A stretch of 64,000 bases of DNA from Sphingomonadales bacterium. Its GTDB lineage: Bacteria > Pseudomonadota > Alphaproteobacteria > Sphingomonadales > Sphingomonadaceae. The stretch spans positions 88,939-152,938 of the forward strand of contig JAIXOE010000053.1 in assembly GCA_027486895.1 (NCBI GenBank), in the 5' to 3' direction. Each line of letters opens with the position of its first letter. The first letter of the stretch is position 1. A program made the translations under genes and the position numbers. The notes beneath the pieces were generated by a model. That model did not search any database and had not been told where the DNA came from. It was given only the letters and a program-made list of their open reading frames with translations. Shown here in pieces: positions 7,652-15,296 of the stretch.

Positions 7652-8370
7652 AGCTAACCCGAACGCGCTTCCACATTGCCGCCAGCCGTATCCACAAATG
7701 GCTGGCTTTGGTGATAGGCGCGCAGCTTCTGATCTGGTTTGCCAGCGGCGTGATTATGAGCTTTCTGCCTATAGATAAAGTGCGCGGAGAGCATCTGGTC
7801 AACCGTGAAACAGTGATGACGATCCCGGCTGACAGCAGCTTTGCCGACCCGGCGCAAATCCGGGCGAAAGCGGGAGCGCCAGTCCAAGCCATCAACTGGC
7901 ATATGATGGGCGATCGCGCGGTTGCCGAAGTATCGACAACCAGGGGTATAAAACTGTTTGATGCGCAGACGGCAGAGCCAATTCCGCCAGTGGGCGCTGC
8001 CGAGGCTACAGCGATAGCGGATGCGGCATGGAAATCAGCATCCAAGCCTGAATCGAAAGCATCGCGCATCACGACCGAAAGCCCCGAATATCGCGCTGCA
8101 TTGCCTGCATGGCGTATCGCCTATTCCGATCCCGATGCCACCAGCATCTTTGTTGCCGCCGATACTGGCAAGATTACTGCGGTGCGCACCGGAACATGGC
8201 GGCTTTACGATTTCTTCTGGAGCCTCCACATCATGGACTGGAAGAACCATGAGAATTTCAACACTTGGTGGCTGCTGGCTTTCGCCATCGGCGGTTTGGC
8301 TCTTGGATTGGCGGGGACCATGCTACTCATAATGCGTTGGCCGATCCGCCGAAGGCGGCGCACGGCATGA
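7648..8370 (+). CDS. PepSY-domain inner-membrane protein
   Basis: Starts at TTG overlapping the copB stop. The 240-residue protein has an N-terminal membrane helix (IHKWLALVIGAQLLIWFASGVIMSFLP), a periplasmic part of about 150 residues with a PepSY-like segment (PAWRIAYSDPDATSIFVAADTGKI), and a C-terminal helix (WWLLAFAIGGLALGLAGTMLLIM) ending in an arginine-rich tail. The motif YDFFWSLHIMDW near the last helix is typical of PepSY-TM proteins linked to metal or heme/iron reduction. In a copA-copB operon it may pass electrons or stabilise copper proteins, but this is inference from position. Confidence 0.8.
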   Translation: MKLTRTRFHIAASRIHKWLALVIGAQLLIWFASGVIMSFLPIDKVRGEHLVNRETVMTIPADSSFADPAQIRAKAGAPVQAINWHMMGDRAVAEVSTTRGIKLFDAQTAEPIPPVGAAEATAIADAAWKSASKPESKASRITTESPEYRAALPAWRIAYSDPDATSIFVAADTGKITAVRTGTWRLYDFFWSLHIMDWKNHENFNTWWLLAFAIGGLALGLAGTMLLIMRWPIRRRRRTA

Positions 8371-8684
8371 ACATACTTGCGGCCTGCATATTTGTGATCG
8401 CGCTTATGTTGCGTGCCGCCCCGATTTGCGCCGCGCCTGTTCAAACCGCAACCGAAGCAATGATGGCCGATTGTGAGGGCGCGCCCGGTCATCATGATGG
8501 GCAAAGCGGCCAGAAAGGCGATGAAGCGGCACGGTCTTGTCATGCCTGTGCTTTTCCGCCCGTGGCATTTCCAGTTCTAATCCAGCCGAAGCGCGTTGTC
8601 GCTGTCCAGAATCTTGTTACCAGCGCGCAATTGGCGGGCAGCGCACTCAAGCCGCCAACGCCGCCTCCGCGCCTTGCACCGTAA
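8367..8684 (+). CDS. small secreted His/Cys protein with Pro-rich tail
   Basis: Starts at ATG overlapping the PepSY gene stop by four bases; 105 residues. A signal peptide (ILAACIFVIALMLRAAPICA) is followed by a short acidic part with HH and a SCHAC motif, which could bind metal, then a hydrophobic stretch and the tail LKPPTPPPRLAP. Layout and size recall DUF2946-type proteins and the two CzcI-like proteins further on (25466 and 35385), which also end in a Pro-rich tail. No catalytic function is suggested. As part of the copABCD operon it is probably a periplasmic copper-binding or regulatory accessory. Confidence 0.65.
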   Translation: MNILAACIFVIALMLRAAPICAAPVQTATEAMMADCEGAPGHHDGQSGQKGDEAARSCHACAFPPVAFPVLIQPKRVVAVQNLVTSAQLAGSALKPPTPPPRLAP

Positions 8685-8717
8685 ATTATTTTATCAACGT
8701 TCAATTGGAGCTAAATC

Positions 8718-8921
8718 ATGAAAACCAAGTATCTTTTGGGCGCTCTCGCGCTCACCATGTCCACCGCTGCCTTTGCCGCCGATCCGGCACCTACCCCTGA
8801 AAAGGAGTGCTGCTGCTGCAAAAAGGACGAACATGGCAAGATGGCCTGCTGCAAGGACAAGGACGCTAAGTCCGGTGACGAGCATAAAGGCCATGAAATG
8901 GGTGGCATGGATCACAAGTAA
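8718..8921 (+). CDS. small secreted Cys/His-rich metal-binding protein
   Basis: The 67-residue protein has a TTGGAG ribosome site and a signal peptide (KTKYLLGALALTMSTAAFA). The mature peptide of about 46 residues contains ECCCCKKDEHGKMACCKDKD, with six cysteines in two clusters, then EHKGHEMGGMDHK. This makes it a likely periplasmic metallothionein-like copper sponge. I do not recognise a named family. It is followed by a clear terminator, so it closes the copA operon or forms its own short transcript. Confidence 0.7.
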   Translation: MKTKYLLGALALTMSTAAFAADPAPTPEKECCCCKKDEHGKMACCKDKDAKSGDEHKGHEMGGMDHK

Positions 8922-8930
8922 GTGAGATTG

Positions 8931-8963
8931 CGCGGAGGGCTGGCGACGGTCCTCCGCGTTTTT
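8931..8963 (+). terminator. Rho-independent terminator after the Cys-rich gene
   Basis: Stem CGCGGAGG (8931-8938) pairs with CCTCCGCG (8951-8958) across a 12-base loop and is followed by five T residues. It probably ends the copA transcript. Confidence 0.85.
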
Positions 8964-8980
8964 GTTTGAGGAGATCGAAC

Positions 8981-9409
8981 ATGAAGAAATTTGCTCTCGC
9001 ACTGGCCTTGGTTGCCACCCCGGCGCTGGCAGCGACCGAGGCCGTGATGCATCGCGATCCCGGCTGCGGATGCTGCGAAAAATGGGCTGCACAAGTCCGC
9101 AAGGCATTTGGTCGCAGCGTCAAAGTCATCGACGATGGCAATCGACCGGCGCTGCAACGGCGGGTCGGATTGCCTGCTGGCCTCGCATCATGCCACACTG
9201 CGCTTATCGACGGCATGGCCTTTGAAGGTCATGTTCCCGTTGCTGATATGAAGCGGGTATTGGCGGCGAAACCCAAAGGTGTCCGTGGGCTAGCAGTTGC
9301 TGGTATGCCCTTAGGCTCGCCTGGCATGGAAGCGCCGGGATATCCGGCAGACCGCTACAATGTCATTGCCTTCGGTTCTGGCAAGACGAGCGTATTTGCC
9401 AAGCATTAA
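8981..9409 (+). CDS. DUF411 periplasmic metal-binding protein
   Basis: The start at 8981 (MKKFALALALVATPALA) follows GAGGAGA. The mature protein of about 125 residues has the DUF411 hallmarks: HRDPGCGCCEKWA near the N-terminus, ASCHTALIDG in the middle, and GLAVAGMPLGSPGME near the end. DUF411 is a thioredoxin-like fold found next to copper and other metal resistance genes, where the CxCC cysteines and the later Cys probably bind metal. It lies between two small Cys-rich secreted peptides, each with a hairpin behind it, which suggests a chain of periplasmic copper-binding genes. Confidence 0.88.
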   Translation: MKKFALALALVATPALAATEAVMHRDPGCGCCEKWAAQVRKAFGRSVKVIDDGNRPALQRRVGLPAGLASCHTALIDGMAFEGHVPVADMKRVLAAKPKGVRGLAVAGMPLGSPGMEAPGYPADRYNVIAFGSGKTSVFAKH

Positions 9410-9500
9410 ACTTTGTAACCGTTGGCGTTTTTGGGCCGAATATCATTGATAGCGCCGATATTTTGCGACGCTATTCCCAGCTTCCCAATGGAGAGAGTTT

Positions 9501-9653
9501 ATGACCAAATATCTGGCCGCTGCTGCCGCCCTGCTTTTTGTTACGCCAGCTGCCTTTGCAGCCCAAGCCTCGACTGTTGCAGATGCGGTCAATGCCTGTT
9601 GCGCGGCACTTGACGCGTGTTGCGAGCAGGCGATGGACTGCTGCGAAGACTGA
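9501..9653 (+). CDS. tiny secreted Cys-pair protein (50 residues)
   Basis: An ATG at 9501, preceded by GGAGAG, opens a 50-residue frame. A signal peptide (TKYLAAAAALLFVTPAAFA) is followed by about 30 residues with three CC pairs in a regular pattern: NACCAALDACCEQAMDCCED. Spacing of six to seven residues puts all pairs on one face of a helix, well suited to bind Cu(I). No family is recognised. It is the second such small thiol-rich secreted peptide in this copper region and is followed by a strong hairpin. Confidence 0.65.
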   Translation: MTKYLAAAAALLFVTPAAFAAQASTVADAVNACCAALDACCEQAMDCCED

Positions 9654-9672
9654 ATTACTGCACTGAGGAAGC

Positions 9673-9692
9673 GCCCGGCCAAATGGCCGGGC
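9673..9692. terminator. hairpin between convergent genes
   Basis: GCCCGGCC (9673-9680), loop AAAT, GGCCGGGC (9685-9692): a perfect 8-bp stem between the end of the small Cys gene and the end of the convergent glutaredoxin-MauE gene. The downstream T content is modest on either strand, so termination strength is uncertain. Confidence 0.6.
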
Positions 9693-9724
9693 GATTTCTG
9701 CAAAACCATTGGCAGCCCGCGCTA

Positions 9725-10501
9725 TTAGTGTGCAAATAGCATCCAAATTGCCATCGTGACCATCATCACATTCTCGGTGAGCGAGACGAAGCCCAACGGC
9801 ACATTGCTGTCGCCGCCGACGCAGGCACATTTCAGCTCGCGCTTGTCGATATAGACCGCCTTGAACACAGAGGCCGCGCCAATGCCGCCGATGAACAACG
9901 CAACCGGTATGGACAGCCAGTTAAGCGCGCCAGCGGCCATCAGCACGCCTGCCAGCCCTTCGGCAAATGGATAGATGCGCGAATAAGGCACCCAGCGTTT
10001 CGCCAGCAGGTCGTAGTTCAGGAACATCGTTGCGAACTTGTCGACATTCTGGAGCTTGAGCATCGCGAGAATACACATGCTGAACGCAACGAACCATTCG
10101 CCCGCGCGAACCGTCAAGGGCGTTCCATAAACCGCAAAGCTCGCGGCCAGTGCCATCAGCGCGGTCATTACGAACAGCGCGATCACCGGCTGGTAGGTCG
10201 TTGCCTTGGGATCGGCAACTGAAAGACCGAGATAACGGCGCAGATCGTCATGGCCGCCGATGCGCTCACCGCCAATGAATATTTGCGGTGTGGTCTGGAC
10301 GTTGTGCTTGGCCTTGAAGGCGTCAACTTCCTCGCGCGTCGTCAGCCAGCGGTCTTCGACGGTAAAGCCCTTGCGCTTCAGCAGGTCGAGAGCCTTCAAA
10401 CCATAAGGGCAGATATGGCCGGGCATCACCATACGGTGGATAATGGCGGTTTTTGCTGGCTCGCTTGAGTGCGATGGCGTTGCAATGGCAGCTTCGGTCA
10501 T
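9725..10501 (-). CDS. glutaredoxin-MauE membrane fusion protein
   Basis: The start at 10501 (MTEAAIATPSHSSEPA) is chosen because upstream codons overlap the promoter. Residues 20-95 are a glutaredoxin-like domain with CPYG (GHICPYGLKALDLLKRKGF) and TTPQIFIGGERIGGHDDLRRYL. From about residue 105 follow four to five membrane helices of the MauE/DoxX redox type, with a CACVGG motif near the end (ELKCACVGGDSNVPLGFVSL). The protein is expected to move reducing equivalents across or into the inner membrane. Its promoter carries an inverted repeat fit for the divergent MerR-type regulator, so it is probably induced by copper or another thiophilic metal. Confidence 0.85.
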   Translation of the reverse strand: MTEAAIATPSHSSEPAKTAIIHRMVMPGHICPYGLKALDLLKRKGFTVEDRWLTTREEVDAFKAKHNVQTTPQIFIGGERIGGHDDLRRYLGLSVADPKATTYQPVIALFVMTALMALAASFAVYGTPLTVRAGEWFVAFSMCILAMLKLQNVDKFATMFLNYDLLAKRWVPYSRIYPFAEGLAGVLMAAGALNWLSIPVALFIGGIGAASVFKAVYIDKRELKCACVGGDSNVPLGFVSLTENVMMVTMAIWMLFAH

Positions 10502-10537
10502 GGGCGATTCCTCGTTGGTAAATAACATCACCCAGCC

Positions 10538-10569
10538 TATATAGGTTCCGTAGCATAGTACGGAGTCAA
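10538..10569 (-). promoter_or_regulatory. MerR-type promoter/operator before glutaredoxin-MauE
   Basis: On the minus strand TTGACT (10569-10564) and TATATA (10543-10538) are 20 bases apart, the long spacing typical of MerR-controlled promoters. Between them lies the perfect dyad TCCGTA-N6-TACGGA (10547-10564), whose half-sites equal those of the Tn21 mer operator as I recall it. It is adjacent to the merR-like gene start. Confidence 0.85.
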
Positions 10570-10572
10570 GCC

Positions 10573-10962
10573 TTGAATGCAATGACGATTGGAAAATTTG
10601 CGGTAGCGGGCGGCGTAGGCGTTGAAACCATACGCTTCTATCAGCGTCGGGGATTGCTTGCCGAGCCTGATCGCGGCGGCGGCATCCGTCGCTATGATGC
10701 CAATGACCTGAGCCGGCTTTGCTTTATCCGGCAGGCGCAGGCAGCTGGATTTACGTTGGACGAGATTGGAAATCTGCTCGCCTTGGATGCAACCGATGAC
10801 CGGGAGAAAGCGCGCATTATGGCTGAGGCGCGGATCGTGGCGCTCGATCGAAAAATTGCGGAATTGCAAGGGGCACGCAACGCTCTCGCGCAGCTCGCTA
10901 CTGATTGCGCCACCGGCAGCAAGGGGCCATGTCCTATCATCCGGGCTTTCGAGTTGAGCTAG
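10573..10962 (+). CDS. MerR-family regulator with CueR-like Cys loop
   Basis: The start is TTG at 10573 (GGAG seven bases upstream) or ATG at 10582. The 129-residue protein has the MerR helix-turn-helix (MTIGKFAVAGGVGVETIRFYQRRGLL), wing (RRYDANDLSRLCFIRQ), coiled coil, and the C-terminal loop CATGSKGPCPII. The C-x7-C spacing (C112, C120 from TTG) equals that of CueR, which senses Cu(I)/Ag(I), rather than MerR with C-x8-C. The extra Cys of Zn/Hg sensors near residue 77-82 is absent (R77). It probably controls the divergent glutaredoxin-MauE gene. A monovalent copper signal is likely but inferred. Confidence 0.88.
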   Translation: MNAMTIGKFAVAGGVGVETIRFYQRRGLLAEPDRGGGIRRYDANDLSRLCFIRQAQAAGFTLDEIGNLLALDATDDREKARIMAEARIVALDRKIAELQGARNALAQLATDCATGSKGPCPIIRAFELS

Positions 10963-11184
10963 GCGCGCTGACAGAAGGAATATCTGAGCCATGCTGATAC
11001 TGTCGATAGCGGTGCTCAGGGAGCTTCACCTACCCCAAATCATTATACCATTCCTGCATAACATCGACAGAAAACCGTATTTGAAGTTAGGCTTTGTCTG
11101 CGTCATTACATTGGTGAGATGAGGAACGCTTGTGGGCAAGAAGACCGCATCGAAAGCCTATCGTCAATTGAAAGGGGACGGGAC

Positions 11185-13698
11185 ATGGGGAGAAGCGCTT
11201 CGGGGAATTTGGGACTATGGCGCGGTTCGGTGTCAGCAATGGCAACTGTGCTGGCAGTGACTGCCATAGCGCCGCCAGCTTGGTCGCAGGAAGAGCCCGC
11301 CGAGGCTGCTGCCGAGAGCGAGCCAGGATCAGAAATTATCGTCACCGGAACCCGCCGTGAAGGCATTACAGCCATCGAATCGTCGCGGCCGATTGATATT
11401 GTCTCGAGCGAGACACTTGATCGGCAGGGTTCGTCGGACCTGAACGATGCTCTCAAGACGGTAGTACCTTCGCTCAATGTGCAGAAGTTCGTCGCTCAGG
11501 ATGGTTCTGCCTTCGTTCGGCCGTTCAGCCTTCGCGGGCTGCCGCCAGACCAGACGCTGGTCCTGGTCAACAATAAACGGCGTCACCGCTCGGCGCTTGT
11601 GCAAATCACCAATCAGCCGCTTGCCGCTGGCGCGCAGGGCGCTGATCTTTCAAGCATCCCGTCGATTGCGATTAAAAACATCGAAGTGCTTCGCGATGGC
11701 GCGGCAGCACAATATGGCTCGGACGCAATTGCCGGCGTAATCAATTTTCAGCTCAAGGATGCCAGTGACGGTCTGACAGTGAGCGGACGTTACGGGCAAT
11801 ATTATGAGGGCGATGGTCAGGATATTACCCTTCAAGCAAATGCAGGGCTCCCCCTGACCGCCAACGGATTCTTCAATATAAGCGCCGAATATGTCCGGGC
11901 AAAACCAACCTCTCGCGGAGCCCAGCGCCCCGATGCACAGGCCTTGATCAACGCCGGTAACACTGCTGTCCCGGTGCCAGCGCAACGCTGGGGTAATGTG
12001 AACAGCGAAGCTGCCCGTCTGTTTATCAATTCCGAAATCGAAGCGTCGGACGCTGCTACCGTATATCTTTTCGGCAACTATGGCTGGAGCAGCGGCGATA
12101 CCGAGTTTTTCTACCGCAATCCCGTTACCAGGACGGACATATTTCGCAGTGTGCCGCTGACCACGACGCCTGGCGGTGCACGTTTTACATTTGCCACACA
12201 ATTCCCCGGGGGCTTTACCCCAATCTTCGGGACTGAGATCAAGGACCTCAGTCTTGCGGGCGGACTGAAGGGCGAGACTCGCGGGCTCAGTTACGATTTC
12301 AGTGCTATTGTGGCCCAGAACAGCTTGAAGTATCGGCTGTCAAATACGGTGAATCCATCGCTTGGCCCCAATTCGCCAACGAGCTTCAGGCCCGGCAAAG
12401 TCGAGCAGCGCGAAACGCAGTTCCATGCGGACTTTGTCTATCCATGGGAGATCGGTCTTGCCGAACCCCTCAATATCGCCTTTGGCGGCGAATTCAGGCG
12501 CGAGACCTTCGAAATTACAGCAGGTGATGTTGCTTCCTATGTCGCCGGACCCTTTGCCCGGGTCATCGACCCCGATACCGGCTTGCCTATCGGGCTTGCG
12601 GTCGGGTCTTCCGGCTTCCCTGGCTATGATCCGTCGACAGCCGGCGTTTTCTCGCGGTCCAACTGGGCGGCCTATGTAGATGTTGAAGGCGACATCGCTC
12701 CAGGCTTCACCGTCGGGGTAGCGGGACGTTTCGAGGATTTTTCAGACTTCGGAAGCACTTTTAACTACAAAGTTTCGGGCCGGTATGAGCTAACCGACTG
12801 GATGGCGTTACGTGGTTCTTACAGCACCGGTTTTCGCGCCCCCACGCCAGGGCAATCAAACATTTCAGACGTTGCAACGAACATCGATCTGGTCACCGGT
12901 GGGCTGTTGCTGACAGCTACCCGGCCGCCTGACGATCCGGTGGCGCAATTCTACGGGGCGCAGCCGCTCGACCGCGAAAAGTCCAAAAGCATCGCAGCAG
13001 GGCTGGTCTTTGATTTTCCTGGCGGCTGGGTGTTCACGGTGGACTATTTTAACATAAAGGTCGACCAACGGATCGCTCTTACGTCCCGGATTCCGATTAC
13101 CGCAGCAAACCGCGCAGCTATGCTTGCGCTGGGAATCAACCCGGGAGATGTTCAGTCGGTTCGTTTCTTCGGCAATTTCTTTGATTCCAAGACCGAAGGT
13201 GTCGATGCCGTTTTCTCGAAAAACTGGCGGTTCGACAGCGGGTTTAAAGTCGGCCTTACTGCATCGGTGAATTATACCAAAAATGCGGTGACCAGTATCC
13301 GCGACGCGCGAGCTGTTGATCGCGAGCGGCGTATCGAGATCGGAGAATTCAACCCCAAATGGCGTGGTAACGTGTCGCTGAATATTGAAAAGGGACCATT
13401 TTCCGGGATCGCCAGGGCCAGTTACTATGGCAAGTGGACCGATGCAGTCGCAAATGCGGTTCCGACAGCCAACTCTTTCGACCAGACCTTCGGGTCGAAA
13501 GTTCTGGTCGATCTTGAAATTGGTTATGATTTGAACGACACATTTCGTCTCGCTGTTGGCGCCGACAATGTCTTTGATGTCTATCCCGACAAGGATCGCC
13601 GCATAGGACAAATTAACAATGGCATCATTTATCCGCAATTCTCGCCTTTCGGCTTCAGCGGCGGATTCTGGTACGTGCGTGGAACGGCGAAGTTCTAA
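11185..13698 (+). CDS. TonB-dependent outer-membrane receptor
   Basis: The start at 11185 (MGRSASGNLGLW) is preceded by GGGGACGGG; an upstream in-frame TTG/GTG is less convincing. After a signal peptide ending at WSQ, an ANTISIGMA-free N-terminus leads to the plug domain: IIVTGTRREG as the TonB-box region, SLRGLPPDQTLVLVNNKRR, and IEVLRDGAAAQYGSDAIAGVINFQL. The rest is a 22-strand barrel that ends in an aromatic-rich strand (FWYVRGTAKF). It lies immediately before the RidA-like gene and the amino-acid transport module on the same strand, so its substrate may be a peptide or amino-acid-containing compound, but this is inference. Confidence 0.93.
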   Translation: MGRSASGNLGLWRGSVSAMATVLAVTAIAPPAWSQEEPAEAAAESEPGSEIIVTGTRREGITAIESSRPIDIVSSETLDRQGSSDLNDALKTVVPSLNVQKFVAQDGSAFVRPFSLRGLPPDQTLVLVNNKRRHRSALVQITNQPLAAGAQGADLSSIPSIAIKNIEVLRDGAAAQYGSDAIAGVINFQLKDASDGLTVSGRYGQYYEGDGQDITLQANAGLPLTANGFFNISAEYVRAKPTSRGAQRPDAQALINAGNTAVPVPAQRWGNVNSEAARLFINSEIEASDAATVYLFGNYGWSSGDTEFFYRNPVTRTDIFRSVPLTTTPGGARFTFATQFPGGFTPIFGTEIKDLSLAGGLKGETRGLSYDFSAIVAQNSLKYRLSNTVNPSLGPNSPTSFRPGKVEQRETQFHADFVYPWEIGLAEPLNIAFGGEFRRETFEITAGDVASYVAGPFARVIDPDTGLPIGLAVGSSGFPGYDPSTAGVFSRSNWAAYVDVEGDIAPGFTVGVAGRFEDFSDFGSTFNYKVSGRYELTDWMALRGSYSTGFRAPTPGQSNISDVATNIDLVTGGLLLTATRPPDDPVAQFYGAQPLDREKSKSIAAGLVFDFPGGWVFTVDYFNIKVDQRIALTSRIPITAANRAAMLALGINPGDVQSVRFFGNFFDSKTEGVDAVFSKNWRFDSGFKVGLTASVNYTKNAVTSIRDARAVDRERRIEIGEFNPKWRGNVSLNIEKGPFSGIARASYYGKWTDAVANAVPTANSFDQTFGSKVLVDLEIGYDLNDTFRLAVGADNVFDVYPDKDRRIGQINNGIIYPQFSPFGFSGGFWYVRGTAKF

Positions 13699-13712
13699 CT
13701 GGTTGTAAAGTT

Positions 13713-13741
13713 GCCGGCGCCGCTTGGTGGGCGGTGCCGGC
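13713..13741 (+). terminator. GC-rich hairpin after the receptor gene
   Basis: GCCGGCGCCGC (13713-13723) pairs with GCGGTGCCGGC (13731-13741) with one mismatch and a seven-base loop. No T-run follows, so it may be a Rho-independent-like pause or an mRNA stabiliser rather than a strong terminator. Confidence 0.4.
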
Positions 13742-13761
13742 ATTCTCGGAACGATGTGGGA

Positions 13762-14232
13762 ATGAAGATGACACGTGCAATATCCGACCGACTACAGCAG
13801 CTTGGCGTCATTTTGCCCCATGTCCCGCCTCCTGTAGCCAACTATGTCCCTTATACGCGTCATGGCGAGTTAGTCACAATTTCGGGACAACTTCCGCGCG
13901 GTCCCGACGGCTTGATCACCGGATGTTTGGGAGAAGGGTTGCCAGTTGATCGGGGTGTGGAAGCGGCCCGTCTATGCGCAATTTCAATACTTGCGGTGCT
14001 TGGGGACGCCGTTTCTGGGGATTTCGAACATGTTGTCGGCTGCATCCAGATTACAGGCTTTGTCAGGTCGTCGTCGAGCTTCAGCGAACATTCGACGGTA
14101 ATCAATGGCGCATCGGACCTGTTGGTTTCGGTGTTGGGTGATGCTGGAAAACACGCGCGGGCCGCAATCGGCGTTGCAAGCTTACCGTTCGAAGCCGCGG
14201 TCGAAATAAGCGCACAATTTTCGGTGAAATAG
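13762..14232 (+). CDS. RidA/YjgF-family protein
   Basis: The start at 13762 (MKMTRAISDRLQQLG) or 13768 gives about 156 residues. The pattern ANYVPYTRHGELVTISGQLPRGPDG, then GVEAARLCAISILAVL and GFVRSSSSFSEHSTVINGASDLLVSVLGDAGKHARAAIGVASLPFEAAVEI matches the longer RidA-like group (YjgF/YER057c). RidA proteins hydrolyse reactive enamines such as 2-aminoacrylate, released by PLP enzymes acting on Ser or Cys derivatives. That fits the nearby cystathionine beta-lyase-like gene. It follows the TonB receptor after 63 bases and precedes, convergently, the LysR gene. Confidence 0.87.
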   Translation: MKMTRAISDRLQQLGVILPHVPPPVANYVPYTRHGELVTISGQLPRGPDGLITGCLGEGLPVDRGVEAARLCAISILAVLGDAVSGDFEHVVGCIQITGFVRSSSSFSEHSTVINGASDLLVSVLGDAGKHARAAIGVASLPFEAAVEISAQFSVK

Positions 14233-14280
14233 ACTCGACGGTTTCACTCAAGGCATACGCGCTTCTGAAGCTGCCAACAT

Positions 14281-15204
14281 TCAGACAGCACCAAAGCGCG
14301 ATTCACACACACGCTGCAGGGCATCTCGCTCGGCATATAAAATGTTCAGTAAGTCGTCGAGGAGCCTCGAACGCGCCCGTTGTGGCGGCTGGACGACGAG
14401 TGCTCGGAACGCGATCGCCGGTTCGAACGTTCGGGCTACCAGTCCGCGACCCTCGAATTCGCTTGCGACAAATGCCATCGCGTTGGTGAGGCCGACCCCG
14501 ACACCTTCGGACACGAGCTGACAGACGCTGGCAGCAAATTGTGTTTCAACAACAATCTTCGGTTGCGAACCTGCAGCGCGCAGGGCCGCGTCAAGTTGCT
14601 TACGCGCAGTATCATCGGGCGACAGCGAAACGAGCGGAACACCGTCAAGATCAATGGGGGTGACGGTATCCAATGCCTCCAATGGGTGGTCAGATCGCAT
14701 AACGCATATTCCACGGGTCGCGATGAACGGCTCGACCATAACATTTGTTGTGTCGATCTCGTCGGCGCAAAGCCCGATGTCATGTGTACCACTTGCCACA
14801 AGATTACGCACGATGCTTGAATTGGCAATTTCAAAGGTGACCGTCACTCCAGGATGGCGGTCGGTAAACAGCTTGATAACGCGTGGAACGAGCGAAAGGC
14901 CAAGCGCGGCCGACGTAGCGATACGCAGGGATCCGGTGCCAACAGCACGAATGCGAGCGACCGCCTGCTTCAACCGGTCCATGCCGACATAGGTATCGAG
15001 AATTTCCTGATAAAGCAGATTTGCTTCCGGCGTGGGTATAAGCCGTGGGCCAGCGCGCTCGAACAATTTGAGTTTCGTGACATCTTCGAGCCGTTTCAAG
15101 GATCGGCTGATGGCCGGCTGCGATACACCCATCAATTCAGCACCGCGTGTTGTCGACCCGGTCCGCATCACTGCATTAAAAGCTTCGATTAAACTCAAAT
15201 TCAT
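14281..15204 (-). CDS. LysR-type transcriptional regulator
   Basis: The 307-residue protein has an N-terminal winged helix (LSLIEAFNAVMRTGSTTRGAELMGVSQPAISRSLKRLED) and a LysR substrate-binding domain from about residue 90. It is divergent from the PLP enzyme gene and the amino-acid transporter operon, the standard arrangement for a LysR activator of that operon. A dyad CGCAT-N4-ATGCG lies in the intergenic gap. The inducer is probably an amino acid or sulfur amino-acid derivative, inferred from the genes. Confidence 0.93.
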   Translation of the reverse strand: MNLSLIEAFNAVMRTGSTTRGAELMGVSQPAISRSLKRLEDVTKLKLFERAGPRLIPTPEANLLYQEILDTYVGMDRLKQAVARIRAVGTGSLRIATSAALGLSLVPRVIKLFTDRHPGVTVTFEIANSSIVRNLVASGTHDIGLCADEIDTTNVMVEPFIATRGICVMRSDHPLEALDTVTPIDLDGVPLVSLSPDDTARKQLDAALRAAGSQPKIVVETQFAASVCQLVSEGVGVGLTNAMAFVASEFEGRGLVARTFEPAIAFRALVVQPPQRARSRLLDDLLNILYAERDALQRVCESRFGAV

Positions 15205-15222
15205 AGCCCATTATAACACAAA

Positions 15223-15236
15223 CGCATAATGATGCG
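15223..15236. promoter_or_regulatory. likely LysR operator dyad
   Basis: CGCAT-AATG-ATGCG is a perfect inverted repeat between the divergent LysR gene and the metC-like gene (92-base gap). It is a candidate regulator site; only position and symmetry support it. Confidence 0.5.
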
Positions 15237-15296
15237 CTATAGTTCAATTTGAATAAGGTGTCCGGAACGCCTAGTCTGCATCCCAAGGAGAGTTGG

